Shown: piece after piece, positions 43,414-52,468 of the stretch
Layout: every line of letters begins with the position of its first letter
Position numbering within the stretch: position 1 is the stretch's first letter
Source: Salinisphaera aquimarina
GTDB taxonomy: Bacteria; Pseudomonadota; Gammaproteobacteria; Nevskiales; Salinisphaeraceae
DNA: 64,000 nucleotides
Reading direction: 5' to 3'
NCBI RefSeq assembly: GCF_042643355.1
Contig: NZ_JBHRSS010000003.1
Location: forward strand, 186,001 to 250,000
The notes under the pieces: model-generated
What the model was told of the DNA's origin: nothing
Database searches by the model: none
The model's input: only the letters and a program-made list of their open reading frames with translations
Position numbers and translations under genes: made by a program

Positions 43414-45174
43414 TCAGATTGCCTCGTCCGCATCTAATGACCGAATGCCCATCGAACGCAGATAGCGGTAGGTCTCGTCATAGAACGCCGGGGCGCGCGT
43501 CGGGTCGGCTTCGTCGCCCTCGGGTACGAAAATCACCATGCCTTGTCGGGCGCGCGTGAGTAGCACGCGATAGGCATTTAGCAAATATCTCTGCCGTTCA
43601 GGCTTATGCATTTTCGTCCATTTCGAGCCGCGGAACCGGTGGCAGCTCCATGCACTGTCCGCACGGCGCAGGTCGGCGTCCCAGGTAACGCAGATCCAAT
43701 CCAGCTCCAAGCCTTGGACATGAAACTCGGTCGCAACATCTTCTAAGTAGTAGCTCGAACGCGTATCACGGGCTCCATTTAGAAACCAATGGACCGGGTC
43801 AATTTTCACGCGGATATCGACCGCGTGTGGCTTCATGCGGTGGGCCTGAGACGACGCAACGAGACCAAAGCGTTCGTTGCCACGCGCCTTTTCGCGAACC
43901 CAGCGCTTCGCCGCATCGAGATCACGCGTGACAACAATCGGATACCGTTGCACGAGCGTAGCGGCGATTTGGTGCGCCGCGTCTAGCTCAGAGTCGAGTA
44001 GCGCCTTTACGAACGCCGAAAGATTTTCAGCGCGAAACGATCGCATCGAAACAGCCAAATGTAGGCTTTTTTCCGTAAGAAGCTCGCGCTGCGAGCCGAG
44101 CTTTCGAAGCGCGCCGCCAGCAGCGTACTCGTTGTCGGTGAGCTCAGGCGATATATAGACCTGCCAGCGCGGAAAGCGATCATGTAGAGATTCTAGCCAG
44201 CCCGCGATTCCATCTTCGCCTGTATTAATCTCCTGGCCACCGCCCACGAGGCACACTATTACCGCCCAATCGTTGTGGCGATCCATATAGCTGATCAAGA
44301 ACTCGGGCTCAGATTGATCGAAGTTCGCGATCCCTTTCCGGCGCGACATGAAATTGGACGTTCGATCTTGGTTCCAAGCTCGCTGTGCCTCATCGAAGAT
44401 CACAACATGGTCATGTGGCGGCCTGTCTCGATCGCGCACGCCCTCATCGCGAAAGTGATGCACGTTTTGGATAAACGGCTTCACTTTCTGTTTTACAGCC
44501 CCCTTGCGAACCGGCTTGCCCTGCGCTTTAGAGCGGGCTAACTCATCGCGGGTGAGGGCTTCTTGCAACACCATGACGAGCGGGCCGTTGCCAGAAAGGA
44601 ATACCGCGTGCGTGGGCGCATCAACGTCTCGACGCCGTGTGGCTACGTCCAGTCCCACAAGAGTTTTGCCGGCACCTGGCACACCGGTAATAAACACGAT
44701 CGATTTCGTTCGTTTTGCCTGCGACTCCAAGATTATTTGATCGACTAGATTGGAGGTCACCGAAAGGTTTTTCGCGCCGGCATCGTTACGGGCAATCGCC
44801 TCAACGGAATGCTGGCCATACAACGCTTGCGCGGCTTCGATGATGGTCGGCGTCGGCTGATAAGCGGATATCGCCCAACTGCGTGCATCGAGTGAACCGA
44901 CGCCTCGGCTAACAAGCGCTCTATCGATCAAACCCGCCAAGCCATCAACGCCGCTGCACGCCGGCGGTCGCACCCCGTCAGAATGTCTCGGCTGCCATTC
45001 GCGATCGCTCTTGAGCGCTTTGGTTGCGATGAGAACCGGAAAAATATCTGCCGCGTAGCTGCCGGCATGGAAGTTCTTGAGGTCAAGTCCGTAGTCCCAA
45101 GCCTGGTTGATATCCCCGGGTTCTACAATGGTGCGCCCCACGGCCCCGAACGGGGCGTTAACCGACAACAACAC
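43414..45174 (-). CDS. DUF2075 P-loop ATPase, N-terminal nuclease domain missing
   Basis: A helicase-like protein of the DUF2075 group, 586 codons as read. Walker A (FITGVPGAGKTLVG), Walker B (VVIFDEAQRAW) and later helicase motifs (LVGGGQEINTGEDG; VLLTRARQGMVIFVPEG) are intact. Family members normally carry about 100 extra N-terminal residues with a PD-(D/E)XK nuclease-like core that runs into the WDYGLDLKNFHAGS block. Here that block is at residues 26-39, directly after unrelated sequence shared with the intergenic region of the divergent decarboxylase, and the GTG at 45174 is only the first available start. The gene is therefore probably 5'-truncated and inactive as a defence protein. Confidence 0.75.
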   Translation of the reverse strand: MLLSVNAPFGAVGRTIVEPGDINQAWDYGLDLKNFHAGSYAADIFPVLIATKALKSDREWQPRHSDGVRPPACSGVDGLAGLIDRALVSRGVGSLDARSWAISAYQPTPTIIEAAQALYGQHSVEAIARNDAGAKNLSVTSNLVDQIILESQAKRTKSIVFITGVPGAGKTLVGLDVATRRRDVDAPTHAVFLSGNGPLVMVLQEALTRDELARSKAQGKPVRKGAVKQKVKPFIQNVHHFRDEGVRDRDRPPHDHVVIFDEAQRAWNQDRTSNFMSRRKGIANFDQSEPEFLISYMDRHNDWAVIVCLVGGGQEINTGEDGIAGWLESLHDRFPRWQVYISPELTDNEYAAGGALRKLGSQRELLTEKSLHLAVSMRSFRAENLSAFVKALLDSELDAAHQIAATLVQRYPIVVTRDLDAAKRWVREKARGNERFGLVASSQAHRMKPHAVDIRVKIDPVHWFLNGARDTRSSYYLEDVATEFHVQGLELDWICVTWDADLRRADSAWSCHRFRGSKWTKMHKPERQRYLLNAYRVLLTRARQGMVIFVPEGDEADPTRAPAFYDETYRYLRSMGIRSLDADEAI

Positions 45175-45185
45175 AGGAGCGCGAG

Positions 45186-46871
45186 ATGCAGACCACGGTT
45201 GGAGAGTTTCTTTTCACACGGCTGCGTCAGGCTGGGGTGAGCGACGTGATCGGCGTGCCGGGCGACTTCAACCTGAACCTGCTGGAACAAATCGAAGACA
45301 TGGAAGGGATCCGGTTTGTCGGGGCGTGCAATGAACTCAATGCCGCCTATGCGGCGGATGGCTATGCCCGGCGACGCGGGATCGGCGCGTTGCTGACCAC
45401 ATACGGCGTGGGCGAGCTCAGCGCCTTATGCGGTATCGCGGGTGCGAACTCCGAACACCTGCCGGTCTTTTCGATCGGCGGCGCCCCACCGCTGTTTGCG
45501 ACCCAGAACCGTTTCCGGCTCCACCACTCGCTGGCCGACGGCGACTTCGACAACATGCTGTTGAGCATGGCGCCGTTCACTGCCACCGCCGTGCATATCG
45601 ACTCCACCAACGCAGTCGAGGAGATCGACCGCGCCCTGCACCTGTGCCTGCGCAAGCAGCGTCCGGTTCATGTTCAGGTGCCCTCCGATGTGTCGCATCT
45701 GCGCATCGAGGCGCCGGATACACCGTTCGACATACGCATGCCGCCCAGCGACGCCGAACGCCTCGAGGCCGCGCTTGCCCATGTGCAGGACAAACTCGCA
45801 TCCGCAACCCGGCCCGCGATCCTCACCGATATGGACGCCGACCGCTACGGCTTGATCGACGGCCTGCGCGCACTCGCCCATCGCGGCCACATTCCCTATG
45901 CGCAGCTGCCCACCGCCAAGGCGCTGCTCGACGAAAACGATCCCTTGTTTCTGGGTACGTATGCGGGTGCGGCGTCGTCCGCCGATGTACGCGAGCGCAT
46001 CGAGTCCGCGGACTTTCTCCTAATTACCTCGCCGCGGTTCATCGAAAGCAACTCGGGCAACTTCACCGCACAGCTGCCGTTCGAGTCGGTCGTGGACGTG
46101 CGCAACCACCGGGTGACGGTCGGGCCGGACTACTACGAGGGCGTGGTCGGCGCCGAACTGCTCGAACGCCTTGTGGACGCCATCCCGCAGCGCAACGTCG
46201 CCAACACTGTTGCCGATGCGGCAGAGCGCGCCCCGGCCGAGCAAGATGCGGGCGAGCCGAGCGACGTGCTCACCCACGCACGGCTATGGCCGCGAATGGC
46301 CCGGTTCGTGCGCTCCGGCGATGTCGTGATCGCCGAAGCCGGCACGTCGAATATCGGCCTGTCCGCCCAGCGATTGCCCGCGGACACGGCGTACGTGGCA
46401 TCCAACATCTGGGGCGCGATCGGCTACACGCTCCCCGCCCTGTTCGGCAGCCTGCTCGCCGCGCCCGAGCGCCGGCACCTGCTATTTATAGGCGACGGCT
46501 CGTTCCAGCTCACCGCGCAAGAGCTGTCGTCCATTCTGCGCTACGACCAGCGGCCGATCATCGTATTGATCGACAACGCCGGCTACACCATCGAACGCTA
46601 CATACTCGGCATGGAACGCGCCTACAACGACATTGCCGCCTGGGACTACGCACGCCTGCCGCAGGTATTCCAGTCGGACGCGAAGATGGTGTCGTATCAC
46701 GCATCCACGCACGGCGAACTCGAAGACGCCCTCACCCGTATCGAATCCTCCGATCAAGGCGCTTTTCTCATCCTCAAGCTCGACCCGAAGGACGCCCCGG
46801 CGGGCTTGAAGACCTTCGGGCCGGCAATCGCCGATTTCGACTACGGCCCCACGGGCCCGCGCAACCCGTGA
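45186..46871 (+). CDS. ThDP-dependent 2-oxoacid decarboxylase (pyruvate/indolepyruvate decarboxylase family)
   Basis: A 561-residue thiamine diphosphate enzyme. Visible marks: cofactor-activating Glu in FVGACNELNAAYAADGYAR, the active-site His pair in RFRLHHSLADGDF, and the ThDP/Mg motif GDGSFQLTAQELSSILRYDQ ending in the Asn of VLIDNAGYTIE. The order of PYR, middle and PP domains is normal. It would decarboxylate pyruvate, phenylpyruvate or indole-3-pyruvate to the aldehyde; the alignment of motifs does not separate these. Ribosome site AGGAG precedes ATG 45186. It lies against the truncated DUF2075 gene, so one boundary of a rearrangement is here. Confidence 0.92.
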   Translation: MQTTVGEFLFTRLRQAGVSDVIGVPGDFNLNLLEQIEDMEGIRFVGACNELNAAYAADGYARRRGIGALLTTYGVGELSALCGIAGANSEHLPVFSIGGAPPLFATQNRFRLHHSLADGDFDNMLLSMAPFTATAVHIDSTNAVEEIDRALHLCLRKQRPVHVQVPSDVSHLRIEAPDTPFDIRMPPSDAERLEAALAHVQDKLASATRPAILTDMDADRYGLIDGLRALAHRGHIPYAQLPTAKALLDENDPLFLGTYAGAASSADVRERIESADFLLITSPRFIESNSGNFTAQLPFESVVDVRNHRVTVGPDYYEGVVGAELLERLVDAIPQRNVANTVADAAERAPAEQDAGEPSDVLTHARLWPRMARFVRSGDVVIAEAGTSNIGLSAQRLPADTAYVASNIWGAIGYTLPALFGSLLAAPERRHLLFIGDGSFQLTAQELSSILRYDQRPIIVLIDNAGYTIERYILGMERAYNDIAAWDYARLPQVFQSDAKMVSYHASTHGELEDALTRIESSDQGAFLILKLDPKDAPAGLKTFGPAIADFDYGPTGPRNP

Positions 46872-47098
46872 CAGGCCAGGCGACCGAAGCATCGGCGCAG
46901 ATCGTGCGCTTTGCCTTTCTGCGAGCCTACTCGTCGGTTACTCACCAAGAGACCTAACAATCCCCCAGCCTGCAGGCGCGCAAGCAGACGTCGACGACCC
47001 AGAGGCCCGGTATTGTTCTCAACAAGCAATACCGGAGCCAGCCCGAAGGTCGTCTGTGAACTACCTACCGAGGCTTACCTCGATACGGCGAATGGGGC

Positions 47099-47123
47099 AA
47101 TGCAAGACCTGAGCGCATTTGCG
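47099..47123. repeat. Left copy of a RAYT-flanking direct repeat (degenerate)
   Basis: ATGCAAGACCTGAGCGCATT at this site matches ATGCAAGACCTGACCCCATT at 48488-48507 except for three central bases. The pair brackets the YjfB-like and RAYT genes in the same orientation. The better-conserved right copy resembles the short sequence often found beside RAYT genes. Confidence 0.55.
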
Positions 47124-47214
47124 TCTATCACTGCCCCCGCAGATCGAATGCGGCCCGCTCTCGTAGGTTGGTCCGCTCGGCCGGGCTGTGAGACCCAGCG
47201 CCCGCCGGGGTGAA

Positions 47215-47250
47215 GGAAAAACGGCCCCAGTACAAATGCACTGCGACCGT
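47215..47250 (-). terminator. Intrinsic terminator after the YjfB-like gene
   Basis: On the minus strand a stem with paired ends ACGG/CCGT and CAGT/ACTG around an eight-base loop is followed by TTTTTCC. It begins about 32 bases after the stop codon of the gene at 47282-47488. Confidence 0.55.
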
Positions 47251-47281
47251 TGTACCCCGAACAATCGGGGCATTCTTCCCG

Positions 47282-47488
47282 TCACGCAGACGTATTGATC
47301 TGCGTACCAACGGGCCCGACGGTCGCCAAAGCCAGCGGCGACTGCACAGATGACATCAGCTGATTCATCTGTGCAGCCTGATTTTCGAGCGTGTCTTTTA
47401 ACAGACTCGCCTGGGCATCCTGGCTTTGGTTGTGCTGCTGTAAAGCCATCGCGGTAGCGACGGTCGAGCTAACACTTCCTGCGTCCAT
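47282..47488 (-). CDS. YjfB-like putative motility protein
   Basis: A 68-residue protein beginning MDAGSVSSTVATAMALQQ after an ideal AAGGAG ribosome site, with a central helix (SLLKDTLENQAAQMNQLM) and a short hydrophobic tail ending PVGTQINTSA. Length and layout match the YjfB family, small proteins often near flagellar or chemotaxis genes. No motility gene is in the window. It ends just before a terminator and shares its strand with the RAYT gene upstream. Confidence 0.75.
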   Translation of the reverse strand: MDAGSVSSTVATAMALQQHNQSQDAQASLLKDTLENQAAQMNQLMSSVQSPLALATVGPVGTQINTSA

Positions 47489-47556
47489 AATTCTCCTTCT
47501 ATTCAAGACATGGAACCACACCGGCCTATCGGCGAACGGCGAGAAAACTGGAGTTC

Positions 47557-47574
47557 AGACCGGAGCGCCGGTCT
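47557..47574. repeat. REP-like hairpin beside the RAYT gene
   Basis: Perfect 7-bp inverted repeat AGACCGG-AGCG-CCGGTCT, 15 bases beyond the RAYT stop codon. It may be a REP unit mobilised by the enzyme or a terminator for it (minus-strand tail CCAGTTTTC). Confidence 0.45.
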
Positions 47575-47588
47575 CGAAGCTCGGGCTT

Positions 47589-48437
47589 CTACGGCAGGCG
47601 TTCTGCCGCCCGCACGACGCGACTGACCGTCGAATAATGCACGCCGAAATACGCGCCGATCTCGGCCATGCTGTAACCGCCGGACGCATAAGCCGCGGCG
47701 ATCGCTTCATCGCGGGTATTGCTATGCGCAGCATAGTCGGCCAACGGCTTGGCCCGACCGGCACGCTGGGCGCGCGGCACTTCGGCAAGCGACCGGTTGG
47801 ATTGGTCGAGCTTGGAACGCATCCGATCAACGAACGCGTCATCGCCCAGCAGTACTTGATTGGCTAACGCGACCCACGGCGCCGGCTGACCGCGCCCCTC
47901 GCTCACGAACCGCCGATACGCGAGCTGCGATTCTTTAAGGCGTGCGCCGAACGCCGACAGAATCCAATCAGTGGTCAGAAAACGCGGCACACCCGCACGC
48001 CCGGCGGTTGCGCGATAACTGCTCCACGGCCAATCGCCGGCACTGCGCACCATCTGCGCCCGTACCGGATTGAGCACGATATAGCGCGCCACCTCCAGCA
48101 GATACGATTCCTTCTGCACGATGATCGCTTTGTAACGCCCCTGGAACAGATGCCCGACCCGGCCATGCCGGCGGTTGCTGTACTGCGTATACACCCCGTT
48201 CAACTGCCGCATGCCTTTCGACAAATTGCCGTCCGGCGTCTCGATCAGCAGGTGATAGTGATTGGTCATCTCGCAATAGGCGTGAACCAGCCAGTTGAAG
48301 CGATCGGCGACATCCGCGAGCACATCGAGAAATGCCTGGCGATCTTCATCGTCTTCGTAGATTGCTTCCTGACGATCGCCGCGCGCGGTGACGTGGTAGA
48401 GCGCGCCGGCGAATTCGAGGCGTAAAGGGCGGGCCAT
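47589..48437 (-). mobile_element. Intact REP-associated tyrosine transposase (RAYT) gene
   Basis: A 282-residue Y1 transposase-type protein. The HUH pair is His60/His62 in TNHYHLLIETPDG, the likely catalytic Tyr is Tyr119 in VARYIVLNPVRAQM, and a C-terminal helix-turn-helix (SMAEIGAYFGVHYSTVSRVV) is present, the domain found in the longer RAYT group. Such enzymes are single-copy, domesticated relatives of IS200/IS605 transposases thought to move REP sequences. Three dead relatives lie in the same window. The ATG at 48437 begins MARPLRLEFAGALYHVTAR. Confidence 0.9.
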
Positions 48438-48487
48438 GGCTGTCTTACTGTTGCGGTTTGAGGTTAAGTTTAACCGGGTCTATGCAC

Positions 48488-48512
48488 ATGCAAGACCTGA
48501 CCCCATTTGCCC
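48488..48512. repeat. Right copy of the RAYT-flanking direct repeat
   Basis: Starts ATGCAAGACCTGACCCCATT and lies 51 bases upstream of the RAYT start. A further GACCCCATT occurs at about 48546-48555. See the degenerate left copy at 47099-47123. Confidence 0.55.
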
Positions 48513-48573
48513 TTTCGCCAGATTACCGTCGGGCGTTTAGACATGACCCCATTCCTCGCGTACCGCTTGCTAA

Positions 48574-49893
48574 TCAGGAAGCATTCGCGAGCTTTCCACA
48601 TTTCGTCAATGACATCGCAAGATTTCGCTCGATAGCATCGGGTCGGTAAGGGCCAGTTAGCTTACCCAACCTAGGAGATACGTTTACCACCTCGAAGCCT
48701 CCGCCACCTACCCAAGAAGTTGCTCCGGTGACACCGCCAGGATCTTTGCCATCAACAACATTTTGAAGTCGTGGCAACAAATACTTAAAAACTGTATCGG
48801 CGTTTCGCTCAGCGACCAACCATCGACGTCGCATCTTGTGAGCAACTGCCGCCGTCGTACCGCTACCGGCAAAGATATCCACAACCAATTCCCCAGGATT
48901 CGTCGCTATATGGATAATGCGCTCAAGCAGCGACTCGGGCTTAGGAGTGTCGAACACTTCTTTGTCCGGGAATAGCGCCATAAGGTGTCGCTTGGCATCA
49001 TCGTTCGTGCCGGTGTCAGAAGTTCCCCAAACCGTAAACGGAACAAGACCGCGGAGTTGATGCGCAAAAAGCTTAAGACGAGGTGATCCCGCGCCACCCT
49101 TCGGAAACCAGATCCGCTCGTCGGCGACTAAACTCTGATACGTCGCTTCCGTCGCATACCAAGAACGCCCCCGCGGCGGACGCTGAACATTTCCGGCGGG
49201 CGTAACGATGTCATATTGCTGAGCACTACGATAGCCGGGAGCAGTGAACGGCGCGTCTGTCCACGGACCTCTAGGATCGTTATCTCGGTTGACTAAGTCA
49301 GCACCGTCTTTAACGAGCAAATTTCTAGATGTCTTCCATTTCTTCGGACCGCTGGGCGCGTAAACGACAATCGTGTCGTGGTTCTCAGAAAATGCAGCAC
49401 GTGAATCGCGAGTATTTTTTTTCTGCCACACCACAGACGCAACGAATGCGCCCTCGCCAAAGACTTCGTCCATGACAGAACGAGCGCGATGCACTTCAGC
49501 ATCATCTAAGTGAACCCAAATGCTTGCGTCCTCAGCAAGTAGCGGTCGAAGCGCCATCAGCCGATCACGCATCATACTCAACCACATTGGGCGCTTCATG
49601 GTGTCGCGATACTGCCGAAAATTCACCTGCGTGTTAAAAGGCGGGTCAATATAGACGAGACGAATTCCGCTTTCGAAGATGAGGGCATCTCCAGAAAGTG
49701 CTTCCAAAATGTCCAGCCCGTCCCCTACCGCCACTATATTCGGTCGTTCATTACCGTGATGCGACGTAAGTCTTTCCAGCTTTAGGGGGACTTTTAGTCG
49801 GTTGCAAGTGGGCTCTACCCACTCATAACTGCTGTTTCCTGACGCACGCAGCGCCATATCTTTATTCGGCCAAACAAGCTCGACGTCAGACAT
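48574..49893 (-). CDS. Beta-class site-specific DNA methyltransferase (N6-adenine or N4-cytosine)
   Basis: A 439-residue methyltransferase. Catalytic motif IV YIDPPFNT lies at 81-88 and the AdoMet-binding motif FAGSGTT at 341-347, the IV-before-I order of beta-class enzymes, with the target-recognition region between them. It is divergent from a Dam-type methyltransferase and its HNH nuclease gene. Two methyltransferases of different class with one nuclease is the DpnII pattern (DpnA/DpnM), where the beta enzyme also protects single-stranded DNA. Base composition is A+T-richer than the flanks, a sign of acquisition. Confidence 0.88.
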   Translation of the reverse strand: MSDVELVWPNKDMALRASGNSSYEWVEPTCNRLKVPLKLERLTSHHGNERPNIVAVGDGLDILEALSGDALIFESGIRLVYIDPPFNTQVNFRQYRDTMKRPMWLSMMRDRLMALRPLLAEDASIWVHLDDAEVHRARSVMDEVFGEGAFVASVVWQKKNTRDSRAAFSENHDTIVVYAPSGPKKWKTSRNLLVKDGADLVNRDNDPRGPWTDAPFTAPGYRSAQQYDIVTPAGNVQRPPRGRSWYATEATYQSLVADERIWFPKGGAGSPRLKLFAHQLRGLVPFTVWGTSDTGTNDDAKRHLMALFPDKEVFDTPKPESLLERIIHIATNPGELVVDIFAGSGTTAAVAHKMRRRWLVAERNADTVFKYLLPRLQNVVDGKDPGGVTGATSWVGGGGFEVVNVSPRLGKLTGPYRPDAIERNLAMSLTKCGKLANAS

Positions 49894-49929
49894 ATAATTC
49901 CCCGAAATTCTGACCTACCAGTGTGCAGC

Positions 49930-49948
49930 GGGGTATTTTTACTACCCC
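49930..49948. promoter_or_regulatory. Inverted repeat in the divergent methyltransferase spacer
   Basis: GGGGTA-N7-TACCCC sits in the 102-base gap between the two divergent methyltransferase genes. R-M systems often have operator-like repeats here for a controller or for autoregulation by a methyltransferase; no controller gene is seen, so the role is a guess. Confidence 0.35.
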
Positions 49949-49995
49949 TCAAATTAGAATACCATCCGCGGATCCAATAAGCGTAAGGCCTACTC

Positions 49996-50904
49996 ATGAT
50001 TCAGCGTGCCCTAGGAAAAGGTCAGAAGGAATTACCATTCGGTGGCGCCGATTCCGCTCCAATAAAACCTTTCATCAGATGGGCTGGAGGCAAGACGCGA
50101 TTGCTCCCCCGCATTCTTCCCCACGTGCCAAACTCGATTAATAACTACTATGAACCTTTCCTTGGCGGTGGCGCCGTTTTCCTTTCTTGTGCTCACAGAG
50201 TCGCCGGGCGTTCATATTTGGCAGACCTAAATGAACACCTGATCGCAGCGTGGATTGCGATGAGAGACCATCAAGCCGATCTTAGCCAACTATTGGAGTG
50301 GTACCTGAAAAACGACTCGAAAAACTTCTATTATGACGTCCGTGCGATGGCACCACATTCTCTGATAGAAAAGGCTGCACGTTTCTTATATCTGAATGGA
50401 GTGTCTTGGAACCATCTGTGGCGCGAGAACTCCAGAACCGGAGCGATGAACGCGCCTTGGGGCGATCGCAGCTTCAAAGGCTTCAGTGACGCCACCTTTA
50501 AGTCCATTAAGATTGCTCTCGCTGGCGCAGAATTTTCTACAGCTGATTTTCGAGAAACACTACAGAACGCTACTCGTGGAGATTTTGTGTATTTCGATCC
50601 GCCATATCTTCCGATTTTTACAAGCTCAGGCACAGAAAAAGAGCCAACCGCAAAATTTAACAAATATACGGCTAAAACATTCGAAATTGCTGACCTTGTA
50701 GATCTATCACGCATTTGCGATGAACTATCTCGCCGGGGCGTACAGTGGGTGATGTCCAACCGCGACACGGAGGTTGTTCGCGACTTATTTCCAGGAACAG
50801 ACATTGTACGGTTCACAACTCACCGCGCTCTTGCAGCACAGAGTAAACGTGAGGTGGAAGCACGTAAATCCCCTGAGGCAATCATTATCGGAAAACCAAG
50901 ATGA
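49996..50904 (+). CDS. Dam/DpnM-type (D12 class) adenine-N6 DNA methyltransferase
   Basis: A 302-residue alpha-class methyltransferase. The AdoMet motif FIRWAGGKTRLL is at 26-37, EPFLGGGAVF at 53-62, and the catalytic DPPY at 201-204, the layout of the Dam family. It would modify adenine, with GATC as the commonest target of this class, although the specificity here is unproven. The next gene, an HNH nuclease, overlaps it by ATGA, so methylase and nuclease are co-translated. The gene is A+T-rich relative to the genome. Confidence 0.9.
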   Translation: MIQRALGKGQKELPFGGADSAPIKPFIRWAGGKTRLLPRILPHVPNSINNYYEPFLGGGAVFLSCAHRVAGRSYLADLNEHLIAAWIAMRDHQADLSQLLEWYLKNDSKNFYYDVRAMAPHSLIEKAARFLYLNGVSWNHLWRENSRTGAMNAPWGDRSFKGFSDATFKSIKIALAGAEFSTADFRETLQNATRGDFVYFDPPYLPIFTSSGTEKEPTAKFNKYTAKTFEIADLVDLSRICDELSRRGVQWVMSNRDTEVVRDLFPGTDIVRFTTHRALAAQSKREVEARKSPEAIIIGKPR

Positions 50905-52259
50905 GCGCTCAACCGGTTGAATGGGTGCTTGTAATTTATTACGGGTCCTCAGCGCACAGAGCTACTTACGGGCGGCTGGATGGAAAAGTAACTAGTTATA
51001 CGAAAGACTATATCCAACTTTCGAGAAAAAAAGATTTCCTCGACACCGTAAAGAAATTATTTCCAGAACTAAAAAGCTCCGGTTCTGAGCGAATCATCTA
51101 CCGATGGGTAACTGGGAAGGCACCAGGAAACCTCGTCTTGAGGTCGGCTGACCGGCCGCACCTTAAGTGGGAAACACGTCTTGGCGCACCCGATGTTTGG
51201 AAAATGTCGCTTACGCCGCAAGACTCTGGCGCAGCAACAATCCCCGGGGATCCATCCCATCGCGAGTTTGAGGCTGCTGAAAATGAATTAGCATTACTAT
51301 CGAGCCGTGGTGCCGGCCAGCCCTACCTATTGGCAATCAAGCTTAGGAATGAATCCCAAACACTTCATTTGCGCTGTTATCTTGGAGATCCGGCTCAGCA
51401 CTACGCATGGGCCGATCTCAAGCTCATACCGCAGTTGATTCAAACTCTGGCCAAAACCACATCTAGAAATTCAGCCCTTGCCTGGTCGGTTTTTCACAGC
51501 GGAGGTATCGCACCCAACGCGGTAATCGAGGACACACTTTATAGGCTACTTGCATCCAAAACTCCCGTTTCTTTTATAGACGCGCTCGATGACGACACGG
51601 GTCGTGAACTTGCTTATTATCTCAGGCGTCCTGGTTACGGGCTATTTTTCGATCCTGCAAAGAATCACGACGCTTGGTCGGTACCGCCATCTCTCGGTGA
51701 TAAAAGCGCGAAATCTTTTACCTTTCTAGATAGCCTACTACGAGCGCGCTACCCAGTTACCAATTCGAGCGACGCGGCCGCAGAAACTTATGATGTTTCA
51801 CCTAGCGAGGTCGCGGAATTCCGTGGTCAAATAGAGCAAAAGAATTACGAAGTACCCGATTCCAAAACAACAATCAAAACTAGGGGCAGCGCACAAAGGG
51901 CATTTGCAGAAGCGGTGAAAAAAAACTATGCATTTCGATGCGCAATCACTGGTATAGAGACTGAAGTTTTTCTCGTCGCATCGCACATTGTGCCCTGGAG
52001 CAAGGATCAAACTATACGGCTAGACCCCTCCAACGGCATTTGCCTATCAGTACTCGTAGATCGCGCTTTTGAAAACGGATACCTATTGATCGAAGACGAT
52101 TTAACTATTCGTATTGACTGGAGCAAAATCGAAGACGACTTGGTATTGCAGCAACAACTTAAGCTGTACGACGGATGCAAAATTACCGCGCCGACACGAG
52201 AAATACCTAAAGCAGAATATCTCTATCGGCGTCGCGAGTTTGTCCGTTCGGAAAAATAG
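50901..52259 (+). CDS. HNH restriction endonuclease partner of the Dam-like methyltransferase
   Basis: A 452-residue protein whose C-terminal third (about 325-420) is an HNH domain: Cys347, the HIVPW motif with His362, Asn378 in DPSNGICLS and a following DRAFENG. The N-terminal 300 residues have no recognised family and probably read the DNA target. The ATGA overlap with the methyltransferase gene and the second methyltransferase upstream make it the nuclease of a type II-like restriction-modification system. Nuclease action is inferred; cleavage has not been shown for this group as far as I know. Confidence 0.82.
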   Translation: MSAQPVEWVLVIYYGSSAHRATYGRLDGKVTSYTKDYIQLSRKKDFLDTVKKLFPELKSSGSERIIYRWVTGKAPGNLVLRSADRPHLKWETRLGAPDVWKMSLTPQDSGAATIPGDPSHREFEAAENELALLSSRGAGQPYLLAIKLRNESQTLHLRCYLGDPAQHYAWADLKLIPQLIQTLAKTTSRNSALAWSVFHSGGIAPNAVIEDTLYRLLASKTPVSFIDALDDDTGRELAYYLRRPGYGLFFDPAKNHDAWSVPPSLGDKSAKSFTFLDSLLRARYPVTNSSDAAAETYDVSPSEVAEFRGQIEQKNYEVPDSKTTIKTRGSAQRAFAEAVKKNYAFRCAITGIETEVFLVASHIVPWSKDQTIRLDPSNGICLSVLVDRAFENGYLLIEDDLTIRIDWSKIEDDLVLQQQLKLYDGCKITAPTREIPKAEYLYRRREFVRSEK

Positions 52260-52468
52260 GCGATTGCTCGTTTCTCGGCCCACCATTTTGTGCCTGAACT
52301 ACTGCTCCAGTAAACATGATATTGTATTTCCGAAATTTCGTGAGAAATCCTCAACGGAAAATTTGCATTGGTACGCCTTCCGTTAGTCGGGCAAGGACGC
52401 GAGTCGTCGATGTTATTTAGAACGGCCGGGGGCGCATACTCAGCCGCGCTGGCTATTACGGCCCCGTA

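Larger units (their letters stand above)
46872..47281. other. 410-bp gap with a RAYT-flank repeat and a terminator
   Basis: No gene seen. Contains the degenerate left copy of a repeat (47099-47123) that also lies beyond the RAYT gene at 48488-48512, and a terminator for the YjfB-like gene (47215-47250). Confidence 0.5.
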
